Source of the DNA: Trichoplax adhaerens
Taxonomy: Eukaryota; Placozoa; Uniplacotomia; Trichoplacea; Trichoplacidae
DNA: 64,000 bases
Assembly: GCF_000150275.1 (NCBI RefSeq)
Contig: NW_002060951.1
Location: forward strand, 1,622,297 to 1,686,296
Direction: 5' to 3'
Shown here: in pieces, positions 52,601-64,000 of the stretch
Numbering within the stretch: the first letter of the stretch is position 1
How the letters are laid out: every line of letters starts with the position of its first letter
Program-made: the position numbers and the translations under genes
Notes under the pieces: model-generated
Databases searched by the model: none
Seen by the model: only the letters and a program-made list of their open reading frames with translations
Told to the model about the DNA's origin: nothing

Positions 52601-55600
52601 CGAGGTCGTAGTGTTATCTAATTGAAAAAAAGGTGCATAACTTTTATTTATGATTACTAATAGGCTTTCTACAACTATGACATGTGATAAAGTATCTTAG
52701 AAATAATACAACTGGAACTTCGATTTCTTATAAGATTTCCTTATATTTTCAAATAAATTAGTTTATCTACCAAATTGTCAAGGACTACTAGTATCTATTC
52801 CAAGTCTAACAGTCTAACTATTTAAAATTTAGATATTACTATAGAATCCGCTATTTATTTGTGTTATAGGTTAAGTATTAAAATAGGCTATACATAAATT
52901 ATAGTGTATATAAGAGGTTAGAGGCTATTTTCAGTAGCATATTAATATCATAAAAGTGGCAATATTGGAGCCACAATTTTACTATCCTGAAATTCATTAA
53001 TATAAGTGGCGCTTCCAATTAAAGCATCGCTCTTCATTCCTTGTGAAATAATTGCTTAACAGTAACATACACTATAGTATAATACTAATTACTTGATTAA
53101 TTAGCATAGTCTGTCACGAAATATCTCAGAATCCTAAGGTAACATTGCGGTAGAATAGCTATAATACGCACTTGTAAATATAATCTGCAGTACAGGTACA
53201 GAGAGTTGCTCAATGATACAATTTAAAGCACAACTTGAACTATTTTCCAATAATTCTATAACCTTAATCTTAAAACAGCTTAAGGACTACATTACAAAAT
53301 CATGGTGTTGAAAATTTTATAACGCTTAAATATGAAAGTAAATGTACCCTATCGTTTGGTAAAGCTGACTGACACCTTTGCAGAGTTAGATAATGTAATC
53401 CAATTCTACTTACATTTCATCCGCGGCATTGTAAAAGCAATAACACAAGAAGCTATAAGCAAAAATATTGCTATAACAACAAATGGCAACTCATAACCAC
53501 CTGCCTATCAATTGCGATTAACAAATATGTTAGGTTATATTTACATAGAATATTCTATACGGAGCTTCTGTCTGTAAGATAGTAATATTTACTAGTCTTA
53601 CTAATAAGTTGAGATAGTCACCTTGTATAACAGTCCGCCAATAGGAGGTCCTGCTACAAAGCCTAGACTTGTAAAGGTTTCCAATATTCCCTTTTGTAGA
53701 TATAACCAAAATAGGTCAAAAAGTTAGTAAAATGTTAGGTAACAATATATTTTACAATTTATAAATTAATTGATATATTAGGCTGTTATATGAAGTCATT
53801 CCTTTTAGAATCAGCAGCCGAAATTATTGCTTATACGATATATGATCACTTAATAGTGTTACCATATTACAAGTCAATCAAGATACATTGACATTCTAAA
53901 CACATACATAATCATATTTTAATTTAAATTGAAAAATTTAAGTTATATTCATCACGATTCAGTACAAAGTAGGAAGGATATATGGTATCAACTGTAAATA
54001 TAGCATCCAATTAACAGTGTATAAATTTTATATGTGAGTATAAAATTATATTAAGAATGCATCTAGCAAACTTCTAATCCCAAAAATATTCTTATATTAT
54101 TCTAGAGCAACGATTTTACCTCGATACACTACAACTATATTTTCTCATTTAGGAGATCAATATGCTAAGCTGTAGCATTTTATGGCTAGCCAAGATTTCG
54201 ACTACTTTGCTTTGTACTGTAAATGTAAGGCAGATTGTAAGCTGCATTATAATACTTATGTCTACATCATAACTTACTATAGTTGTAGCTAGTGAATCTG
54301 AGAATACTGAAGCTACACAAGCATAAGCAGATGTTTGATATGATGCTGCACCCATTCCTTGAATCCATCTTGTAACGAAGCAAAAGACTATAAATGTTGT
54401 CGTGTCAAGAATATGAGGGAGAAATCTAATAAACATTGAGAATATTTATACAATATTTATTAGTTTGGATTTATAACTTATTAATACATTTGCTACGAAT
54501 TATTTCAATTTATCAATTTTTGGACACTTAAGCATTTGAATTTAAAAACAACCTCGCTATTAGGTTGTGATAGTCGTGAAATGAATAAGATGAATTACCC
54601 AAATATCATTGTGCCACAAGCTTCCAAAAATAGGCCAGCCCATAACAGATAGACTATGCTTACGTAGGGTAGCTGAAAGGAAAAGGTCGACGAAATTTAA
54701 CATTAAATGTGATATTAAAGGGATTTTCGCGTTATTAAATTTGCGCTGGTAACTTGATTATTATTTTTTAGTTGAGTTTTAGTATTTAATCTAGTATAAC
54801 AGTCAAGCTTATGAGTAAGTACAGTTTATTTTAGCCCAACAATTAGATAAATTACCTATGATTGTTATTTGTCGCCTACCTTAATTAATTTACGAGATAT
54901 TTAAAAATCATAATATAGCTATCTTAATTAAACAGTGTTATTACGATACGAAATAAAATAGAATTTATGTGCTTTTAAGGTAATTTTCATTGCTTTGGCT
55001 TGTTTAATTCATGTATCGCCAAAATTATATAACTTACTATTACTCCGATTACTAGCGATGTTAGGCCTTTAGCAAGTGGATAGATTGCAAATATTAAGCC
55101 AATATAGACAGTTCCCACTCCCCTTTGATGAGCCTATTTAACGAATAGCTAGTCAGCTTAGGTTGTAATGGTTATACGGTTTGCATAATAAATTAATCAT
55201 TTCATTTGAAACTGTTAAAACTTATTGTTACGCTACATGATAAACTATTGCTAAATGTAATACATATATCCTTAATCAATATTCACCTAAAATTAACAAA
55301 TTTTAAATGTTCTAAGCTATGCTTGTGTAGTTAACGTGATAATAAAATGTTACGATTGATAAACGCTAATATTCTCAATACAAAAATAGGCAGCAAGAAT
55401 TTCCAAAAGGTTTTACAGAGCAGATATAGTAACAAGTTAAATATTTTATACTGCTAAAATACTTCCTTCGCTTAATTTTAAATAAATTCATATATGAAAC
55501 CGTATTGCTAGTTCAATACTTTAGAGTTGTAAATAATTATAATGAATATTAAAGCACGAAAAAATTAAAAATTATTGTTGAAATAAGATTTGAAGATATG

Positions 55601-56277
55601 AGTGTAATATTTGCGTTTATGTCAAGCTTTATCATCATGTTTAAAATTAATTGGTAGTAAATAATAGCAGAGTCTGACGGCATTTCAGGATATGCTTCAA
55701 GTATATTCGCTACTATTTTTGATTTATAACTCATGCTAATCCATAGATCTAATTAAAAACGACCGCACAAATAGTACAAAATGCGGATGTAAATCAAAAG
55801 AAGATCTAATCCATCCCTATTTATAATTTAATCCTAGACTATTAACTGTTATTAACAGCTGTCCTAACTGTATAATTAGAAACCCACAGATCTGCCTCTA
55901 ACGATCGCGATATTTATCATATGTATATCATCCTATATAGCGGAAGAGACATTCATACTGTGTCGAAAGCCCGTCGTCATGTTCTAATAATTCATCTTAA
56001 TATTAATTAATACAACAATTTCTGTAAAATTTGGAAGTACAGGTTGCTTTTCCATCGATAATAAATACCGAAATTCATTTACAATTATTGCATACTTTTA
56101 ATTTAAGCAACTTACCACCTCTGGGAAAAATGGTGAAAGGAGTGAGTAAGCTGCGGATGTACCAAAATATATACTACTCAATACAATTAATATCGTTCGT
56201 CTACTACGTAATGTTAAGTTTACTCCCTCAGTTTGAACATTATCAGCCATCGTACTGTCATCTTTCTCCATTACCAT
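49694..56277 (-). CDS. SLC18B1-like: Copy G: SLC18B1-like MFS transporter, 16 exons, about 462 aa, divergent motifs
   Basis: Exons 5'->3': 56116-56277, 55038-55133, 54599-54672, 54278-54425, 53622-53690, 53414-53504, 52549-52617, 52314-52384, 52111-52209, 51745-51833, 51537-51638, 51344-51418, 50521-50590, 50193-50219, 49872-49930, 49694-49781. TM1 AYSLLSPFFPEV; exon 4 GMGAASYQTS; exon 5 VAGPPIGGLLYK; exon 6 AGGYELPF; exon 10 FLGPATY. Two conserved sites are altered: motif A reads GIIADKI|NSRL (usual G after the exon 9/10 junction is N), and the post-TM7 loop reads FPLLSLHIKP where C and F have DPTLSLH-type sequence. Exon 13 (70 nt) and exon 12 (75 nt) are each one codon shorter than in F. 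The tail ends DNEESKPLLT, a strong [DE]xxxL[LI] match. Frame is intact throughout, so it is probably functional but with changed transport properties. Three in-frame Met codons (56277, 56271, 56250) could start it. Confidence 0.9.
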
Positions 56278-58460
56278 TCGTATTATAGTTTAGATTTATA
56301 TCTCTCTTAAATTCTAAACTATTTCAATAACTTAATTTAAAGTTAGTCTTACATAAGAACAAGCATGTTCTCCATATTAGCAATTAGAGTATATATTAAT
56401 TACAACGATCCTTATAGCATCTACTACAAGGGTTTATATTTGAGTGATTTAGCCTTTGCTATAGACGTAACACGAGTCTATTCAGGGTGCCTATAATCTT
56501 CAATCAATTGAAATCTTGATCAAATTGCACTTTAATTGTCGATGCGATAGCAAGTCTGCTCTATCACTGCTACAACATCGAGTACTTAAAACGTAGCAGT
56601 AATCATCAGTTTGAAGCTCCACCTCTTTTTCAGACCGCCTGCTACAATCATGTGACCCATCAGTTATTATAATTTCTGCTGTAGATAATAGATCTTTTTT
56701 TCCTATGGTATACAACTACTTATTAATATCATATTACTCTATATTGAATTGGCTAGTAGTCTATAATTTTCTTCATTACGTACCATATGTACAGATCCAA
56801 AGCAGTAACTATTATATACTGATGAATTGATATATCACAATCTGTCGGTGCAATTCTGTATTGGGTATAATGATCGATTATCTCACTAAGAGGCGTGTTG
56901 ATCTATGGTTATAAATAGCGTAATTTGATGCAAAACTGGTAAAATATGCTATGTACTGTTAATATTATTCTATACAGAGTTTTAGTTCATAGCCAATTAC
57001 CGTATTGTTTGACAAAATGTTAATATAAGCGTAGATCTAAAATTGTAATGCAATATAATAATAAAAATAATATGAAACGCTCAAGTTCATAGTCAATTAT
57101 ATATATAATTATCATGCTCATCTCTTGGTAAGTCGATACAAGTATTTACGTACACCTAAAATTGTAACTATTGCAGTTGTTATAAAAGCGATTGTGTATG
57201 CTACTGATCTCAGCTCGTTGATATTTACGATCTTGAGCATTAATATTCGTGATTAAGTAATTATTGTTATTATCGTTCATTACTATAATATCTCGTTCTA
57301 CAATTATAACCTTCACCAATTGATATTTATAGCTCTATAGTTATAACTGATTTAAATAATATAACCTTGATTGTACATATAATGCCCTGTAAATACCATT
57401 CCAAATTATGTGTCAGCTTCAGAAGAATCCGTCATCTCTTAACCTTGAAGTACCTTGTATTAGATCTAAGGTATAGCTAACGTAAGATGATGAAATGTAT
57501 TAGGTGAGAGTTGCCTCTGTTCGTAATAGATTAGATCTAGTATTCAAGCTGTCGTTCTGCACCCGCGTCTGTTTTTACAGTATTTACTACGCAGTAACTA
57601 TAAAAGTAGCAAGGATAACCATACAGCTAGCAATAAAAAGTACCAATAGCTACTCTGTTGAAATCATGCTGTAAATTTATGGTTTCCAGAACTAGATTAA
57701 CAACTCGCTGATACAGCTTTATTACCAAACTTAAACCTTAGCTATTAAATGCGTGAAAATACTAATGATCATGTTTACATATTATCTGCACATGCCCGTT
57801 TTAACTTCGTCATTTAGCTCTGATTAGTAAGGTAAAGAAGACTTAAATTATATTTTAATGTTTTCTGTTCTAGTGCTAACTACTTAATTTGATCTCTCTT
57901 AATTGCATGCTATGTAAGTATGTAATGCATTGTTTTCATTCTTTCAACTAGTGTTGAAGGTTACATTACAAACACATTCACAGATTCTGGTATTCTTCAT
58001 TAATTATTTATTATGCTGATTTAATTACGCACAGTGCATTGACAGCATAGTGCTAAACTATATTACAGAACATTTCTACGATAATTTACAATCTACCATA
58101 ATTAAGTTACAATCACAATGATTCGAACTGTAAGTAGATGATTTGCATTCCCTATTATAACTATTAATTTCAGTATGTGTATATGTTTCACTGTCATAAA
58201 AAGTCAGTGCTATGTTAAAACACAGTATGTATATCCAAATTAGAAGTTAACTAAATAAGGATAGGCTAACAGAATTATCCTGACATAGATATTTCTACTC
58301 TAATACAGTATATAACACTGTCATATACATAAAATAGTAAAATAATTTATACTTCATGCCCCTTGAACGATGATTGAGGGTGGTACTTAGTTTAATCGAC
58401 ACATTAAATCATGAACTGATCTATTAATAAATAAGTGCCTTAACCTATTCATCGTCCAAA
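56278..58460. other. Intergenic spacer between copies G and H
   Basis: AT-rich. It should include the 5' region of copy G at the left and the 3' UTR of copy H at the right. A 71-codon frame at 56500-56715 (minus) has no resemblance to known families. I found no transporter exon block, RNA gene or inverted-repeat element. Confidence 0.55.
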
Positions 58461-61400
58461 TCATGCAAGTAACGGTTTTGATTCATTATCATCGTTATTA
58501 TCATTCCCGGTAGGTTTATTTGATTCTTTATCTTCCGGTAAGGCCCTATCAAATATAGTAGATAATAAGTAAAGACTAGACAGAACGTTAACATGACCTT
58601 ATTCTGTTACTTAATAGCTTGATGAAATTATAACCTGTTAATATTGAAGAAGCCAGTACCTTCCCATAGAGTTAAAATAATTACTGCAACCGTCTAAAGT
58701 GAATAATCACAATTATAATGTTATAACTAATCTGTTATGAATAAATAAATGTACGTATAACAATCTATCAAACTGTTATCCCACAATACAGTTGTGAATT
58801 ATCTATAAACCAACAATGGCAATGCAAGATAGGTAATTTTAAACCGAGTATTAGAATTGTAAATTATTAGCCATGTTTCACATGACGTACTATAGAGTAG
58901 CTTACTAAATTTATCATAAGGCATGTTTAATAGCCTATAACCATGGACTACAGATGAAGATTTTGTGTTAAAAGTACAGATGACCATATACGGTACCTTA
59001 GTCACAACTGATGCTGATAGAAATAAAAATGTGACTCATATATTAAGTTATGGATATGATCATTACTGTAGCTAGTCGGAAAATGATATCTGCATAAAAA
59101 CCGTAGCTGTTGCCATAACAAATTGTAAGTGATCACGGTAGCATACGCATATTAATAATAACCTGAACACTTATATACCGCAAGATAGGGTAGAACGCTA
59201 ATTACTGTAGCCGCAGACACTACGAAGAGTATGTAAGCAAGCAATTTTTAGATGTTTTAGTAGTTCTTCTTAAAATCTTTCTACTAGTTACTAACGTTAA
59301 GCTAAAGTAGAGCGTAGTATATCTCTATATAAAAATCAATTAAAATTCTAATTTTCTACAAATTTTAGAATTTTGTGATCGGTTATATCACAGTAATATT
59401 TTCATAACTTCTTACTGACATATACTTTTACCTGAGCTAAAAAGATGAATCCAAGGATCTAAAATAACATTAAGTATAAGGCATTACAAAAATCACCTCA
59501 ATAATTTCAAGATTTGTTATCCACACATCAATTAGGTAGAGAAATTTTAAATTCGTAATTATTGTGATGCTCGCTGCTTATCATTCTATTTTGCTTTACA
59601 ATATTTGTATGATGACAAATATCTAGTTTTGTAACGCTTTGTTATCTAAAATTTAAAATTATGACTTTATCATATCATAAGTTAATTTTAAAACTCTTAC
59701 AGCTGCAACCCAATCAAAGTCTACTCCGGCATTGGCCACAAAGACACCTCCAACAAGAGGGCCAAGTATTTGCCTGCATATAGCAATAATTTTGCACACT
59801 TTACATCTTCAAATAACAATTCTTGATCTTTATTTTGCCATATCAAAGTATTATTACGTAAAGGATGGCTTACCCTAATCCCAGAAATCCATTAAATATT
59901 CCTGACGTGACAGAATATGTAGCCAACTGTCCCTTGTCTTGGCAATAGCGACTATGATACCGGCAATTTTATATTAGTATAATCTCTGATAGTGTACCGT
60001 GATGAGTTTGCTACAATACTTATTAAATGTCTTTATCCTAACCTGTTTGATACTGCTTCCAATATATCTGGAAAAGATGGAATAGCCGCTAATGAGAACG
60101 CTGCACCAAGACCTATACTTGCCAGAACAGATTGTGCTACGGTCCTAAATTAGCAAACAATGAGATATATAAGTATATCCTAACTGCCTTAAGGTAAATC
60201 ATATTGTAAAATCTCGCAAATAAACATTACATCTTACATACAATGGTAAATGTAAATATGGTGCTGGTCCTAAGAATTGTAGGGATATAGCCGCTCCCAA
60301 ATAGCCAATTATCGTTAACATTCGATACCCCTTTCAAAAATAATATTCGAGGAATATAATTTTTACAGTAACACAGTACATTAATACTTCTATATTCTTG
60401 CGATTTAGAACTCGGTAAAATATGGTAAGTATATTGCATACAGAGCCCATCTATGTACAAGATTATAATATTCCGCGAATGTGGATGATATATGAGAGCA
60501 CTTTATATTAAAATATCTAAAATTTACTATTCTATCACAAATATATCCGGCAAGAGGAGAAAATACTCCATAGGCACCAGCAAGTGACAGAAAAACCAAA
60601 CCAATGTCGGTTTTCGATAGATGGAGCTATTTTAGAATATTAAGAATCGAGCAAACTTTAGTTGGTAAGTCGCAAATACGATTATAAGAAAATTTAAAAA
60701 TGCACTATAATACCGGTTTTAAATGCAGCGTGAAGGTAGGATCAGTAAATGTGATGGATGTGAGTAGTAAAGCTAATCCAAAACCTGTTATGAAGGATAA
60801 AACAATAGTAGTATTTTTTTAGAGAAAATACCACACTAATATTTCTATAGATTGTAATAAAAAAGTAATAGCATAGACTTCAATTTTCACATGGCTGTAT
60901 GCTGTATAAATAACATCTTTTATTATACACACTTGCGTTTACGTGATCACACCTTTGTCTACAATATCGAATCTAGTGCTTATAATTACCTAATAGAATT
61001 CATTATAATTAAGCAACTATTAAAGCTTAAGATACGTAGTATTGCTTACATATTATTATAACACGAGGAATACGCATTACATCCAACATTAGCTTTCCTG
61101 GAGATGATTTACTATCAGCTAGGATAAAACCGATTGATTATACGCTTATATATGTACAAGATACCAACATAAATCTTAATAATTAAACTGCTATAACAGT
61201 TACAATTTTAGTTAAGCTACATAAAGAAATAACTTATCGAAAAAACGAAACTTACAAGGTATCGCAGGCAACATGTACGCAACAATACAGCTAGCGGCTA
61301 ACAGTATCGACGATAAAACTATAAAAGGCAATTTAAAACCTCCCGCCTACAATAATTTTAACGCGATAATATAGTTATGAAATATGTAGAAATAGTTAAA

Positions 61401-63378
61401 TATTTCAAGCATTGTATCTCATGCTTTTCAAAATGTATTAGCGTTCATAATAGATAGTTGCGTGCTACTACTTTACCGAATATAGTATACCCCCAACAGG
61501 TGGGCCAACCATAAACCCTATACTGGTAAAAATCTCTAAAACACCCTACATTAAGATTTAAAAAAGCGCTATCATATTATTTGATTTTTCATGAATTTGG
61601 GAAAGCATTGAGACCAGTGCGGCAGTCAATTCAAAATGTATCATTACTAGATATTGCTACTAAAAAGTATCAGAGTCTTGACCTCACCAATACTGTAGCT
61701 ACGGAATCTTGACATATGACGGTGATATACGAAGCTGCAGCCGTTTGATACATAGCTGAGCCGAGTCCCTGTGTTCCTCTTAAAATTATACCAAATAGCA
61801 GAAACGATGTTCTATCGTATATATTTGCCAAAAATCTACAATATTAAGCAAAATAGTCGATTGATTTGAATCTATCAATGGCTGGGCAGATTAATTATGG
61901 TTCTCAAGGTAAATATGAAATTTACGATATTTGAACATCGAATTTTTAGATCGACAATGATAAACTTACCCTAAAAGGATGCTGCTACCGGCTTCTATGG
62001 TTAACCCAGCCCACAAGACATATCTAACTCCAACACGAGGTAACTACAAATTGATAAATCAGTACCCTTTTATTAGCTATTCAATTGGTGCGTCCGTGAT
62101 ACCTTGAATTAGTATTGAGGCTGTTTATTGAGGTTAGCTCTATTTCATATCAATGTGAAGTAAACTTCATTCTGATTGAAATGCTACTGAACAGTTAGTA
62201 GTTATAACTTGAATAAACTCCTTTTGTCTAATTTGGTAGTACCTTTACGTACGTTTAGAATGTTCCCGAATTGTCTAAGCAAGGTACTTAACACTACGGT
62301 ATGATAACAGTACAGTACATTTACACAAAATAATCACGAGATGGACATTCTACTAGTCTATGCAATCCATTACTTACCAAAATGCCAACAATAGGTGAGA
62401 AGATGGCTTTCACAATAGAATACACCACGAATATTATCCCAAGTTGAACATGTGTTATTTGTCTTTTTTCAGCCTATTCCAAGATAGGATAATAATTATA
62501 ATTGATTAATGAATGATAGGTTAATCCTAAACCTACATTGCATGGAGTATTGCATTTTAATCACATCGTAAACATTACAATGTACCTAGACGTTCAATAC
62601 CTAGCGATATCAAATCAAAATAATAACGGAATGGAAAATATCGTATACGACTATACGCGTATAGCTTAATGTTTGGTACAGAATTTTAAAAAGGAATTAA
62701 TTCATTCAGTTTGCATTGACACATATGTACTGTACGTGTCTAGATCAGTGCATTGGCAAAAAAAACTGTCAGCTAGTCAAATTACTGGCATACAGGGTAT
62801 TTACTTAGTAAATCGGATTCAAGCGAGAAAATGGAAGAGGTTAAAATAACTCTATGCAATCTTTCTACTATATGCATTCATATAGCTTTGTATTCGTATC
62901 CATCCAGAATCGGTGTCTAGGTGAGAAACTGTCATATCGTTCGTTAATTACTGTACTGTACTGTACATGTTCACGTAGGAAATGGAATGAACACAAAGGA
63001 ATGGAACGCAGAATTAATTAATTTATACACTAGTACGCAAAATTGTAGAAATAATACAGTACGATAAATATAGTAGATCGCATTGCATAAAGAAGCCTCC
63101 TGTAACGCATGAAAATGGAAGTGATATCACTACTAGCCACTCAATGCCAAGACTGGCATTGTATCAAAAGAGTTTAAATAAATCATAAATAAAAGCAGAT
63201 CGATACTACAGCATATGTAATTAATTATCCATGGCATTACCACAATAGGGAAAAATGGAGCTATAATGGCGTAAGCACACGCAGATACAACATACAAGCA
63301 GCTAAAAATGACGATGATTGTTAGTCTAAAACGACGGGTGATATCAGGTAATTGAACTTCAGAAGAATCAGCCATCAA
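58461..63378 (-). CDS. SLC18B1-like: Copy H: SLC18B1-like MFS transporter, 16 exons, about 455 aa
   Basis: Exons 5'->3': 63241-63378, 62378-62473, 61970-62043, 61688-61835, 61477-61545, 61256-61346, 61050-61118, 60714-60784, 60528-60626, 60242-60330, 60043-60144, 59874-59951, 59701-59773, 59432-59458, 58635-58693, 58461-58545. TM1 AYAIIAPFFPIV; exon 4 GLGSAMYQTA; exon 5 VGPPVGGILYS; exon 6 AGGFKLPF; exon 8 DPTFTLHLKP; motif A GYICDRI|GYR; exon 10 FLGPAPY; exon 12 SRYCQDKGQLATYSV before TM11, close to copy F. The exon 10 donor is gtatgt at 60241, chosen because it keeps frame with exon 11. The tail is hydrophilic, Asn/Asp-rich and ends DNESKPLLA, fitting [DE]xxxL[LI]. The gene is divergent from the dehydrogenase at 63787, with a 408-bp shared upstream region rich in TACTGTAC motifs. 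Confidence 0.92.
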
Positions 63379-63786
63379 TCTCGCTTACGATGAACCCAGC
63401 GTTGATATCTGTCCAATTATCTAACTTTATCTATAACATACAACATGTATATCTATCTACAGTATGATAGTTTTATTCGACCGAAGAGAGTTGTTAGTTT
63501 CGTCTGAATCCAGAAATAGATGGATTAATATGATTAGGTAATACTAGACCTGACCGTAATACTGTACAGTACAGTATAGTAGAAGAAAAGTTGTAGTCAG
63601 CAAATTTTCATCAAACTGCGTACAGTACAGTACAGTAATCGTACTGTACGGTACGATACAGAGTACCACAGCAAATTCCTCCCGACAACAACTTTTTGCA
63701 GAGCTAGTGTGCAGAGGCACTAAGCTGGGAGTGACCAGAATCATTATATAATTTGAGACAATTTCACTTCAAGTGACTAACTAAAC
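63379..63786. promoter_or_regulatory. Shared divergent promoter region of copy H and the dehydrogenase
   Basis: A 408-bp gap between two start codons on opposite strands. It carries GTACAGTACAGTA and GTACTGTAC clusters at 63560-63580 and 63618-63650. No clear TATA box; the plus-strand start codon follows aagtgactaactaaac. Both promoters must lie here unless upstream untranslated exons exist. Confidence 0.5.
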
Positions 63787-64000
63787 ATGGCTGAAGGCAA
63801 AAATGCAGTGATCACTGGGTCAACAAGTGGCATTGGTCTTGATATTGCTCGTACGTTAGCAAAAAATGGAGCTAATATCGTTATTAATGGCTTTGGTGAA
63901 AAGCAAGTCATCGACAAAATTGTCGAAGAGCTGCAAGGTTATGGTGTTCAGGCCGCCCATCACCCTGCGAATATGTTGCGATCGAATGAAATTAAAGAGA
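63787..64000 (+). CDS. Short-chain dehydrogenase, D-3-hydroxybutyrate dehydrogenase-like, 5' part
   Basis: First 71 codons, open to the window edge with no intron yet. The start MAEGKNAVITGSTSGIG holds the Rossmann TGxxxGIG cofactor motif (residues about 10-17), followed by ANIVINGFG at about residues 33-41. The NGFG stretch at the end of strand beta-2 is typical of bacterial-type 3-hydroxybutyrate dehydrogenases (NAD-dependent, interconverting D-3-hydroxybutyrate and acetoacetate). It lacks the basic residue there that would favour NADP. The catalytic Ser-Tyr-Lys lie beyond the edge, so activity cannot be confirmed. Base composition is visibly richer in G and C than the neighbouring introns and spacers, as are other exons. 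A different SDR subfamily remains possible. Confidence 0.85.
   Translation, partial: MAEGKNAVITGSTSGIGLDIARTLAKNGANIVINGFGEKQVIDKIVEELQGYGVQAAHHPANMLRSNEIKE

Noticed and set aside
1-63378. Retrocopies or processed pseudogenes as origin of the array
   Set aside because: All copies keep introns at the same positions, so duplication was at the DNA level; only the exon 4-exon 9 join in copy E lacks an intron.
1-64000. Prokaryotic operon, CRISPR array or phage content
   Set aside because: No spaced direct repeats of CRISPR type, no long uninterrupted ORFs, and consistent GT-AG exon structure; this is eukaryotic nuclear DNA.

Overview
The window looks like nuclear DNA of an intron-rich, AT-rich, early-branching animal. 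A placozoan of the Trichoplax/Hoilungia type is my best guess. Reasons: many short coding exons with GT-AG introns of about 50-1000 bp, an animal-type NF-YB, SLC18B1-like transporters, and palindromic TACTGTAC-rich spacers. The species is an inference; the intron-exon structure is read directly.

Layout. The minus strand carries a head-to-tail tandem array of eight copies (A to H, left to right) of one gene family: 12-helix major facilitator transporters most like SLC18B1, the vesicular polyamine transporter group. Spans are A 1-2911 (runs off the left edge), B 5074-9829, C 14530-18845, D 20698-25475, E 33137-37795, F 40908-45776, G 49694-56277, H 58461-63378. Six copies (B, C, D, F, G, H) can be assembled by hand into 16-exon genes of 455-491 residues with the same intron positions and phases. 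A and E are broken. A has a lost exon-1 end, three single-base frameshifts and an in-frame stop. E has an internal deletion that fuses exon 4 to exon 9, plus a degenerate 3' end.

Two plus-strand genes interrupt or flank the array. A seven-exon NF-YB (histone-fold CCAAT-binding subunit) lies at 28189-30486, between D and E, and its upstream region holds several CCAAT boxes, a TATAAAG and an E-box. At the right edge (63787 onward) is the 5' end of a short-chain dehydrogenase resembling bacterial-type D-3-hydroxybutyrate dehydrogenase, divergent from H.

The paralogs form two sub-groups by shared characters. C and D (with A and B on the same side) lie left of NFYB; E, F, G and H lie right of it. 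C, F, G and H end in an acidic dileucine-type signal ([DE]xxxL[LI]), while B and D do not. This suggests divergence in cellular location or substrate.

Spacers are mostly AT-rich without recognisable genes. They contain a MITE-like element in two copies with 12-bp terminal inverted repeats (18977-19265 and 26244-26535), two further small inverted-repeat elements, strong hairpins (20643-20681, 28724-28752, 40441-40466, 47535-47565), and arrays of TACTGTAC/GTACAGTA concentrated near gene 5' ends. All exon boundaries come from reading the sequence and comparing the eight copies; no transcript data or database searches were available.
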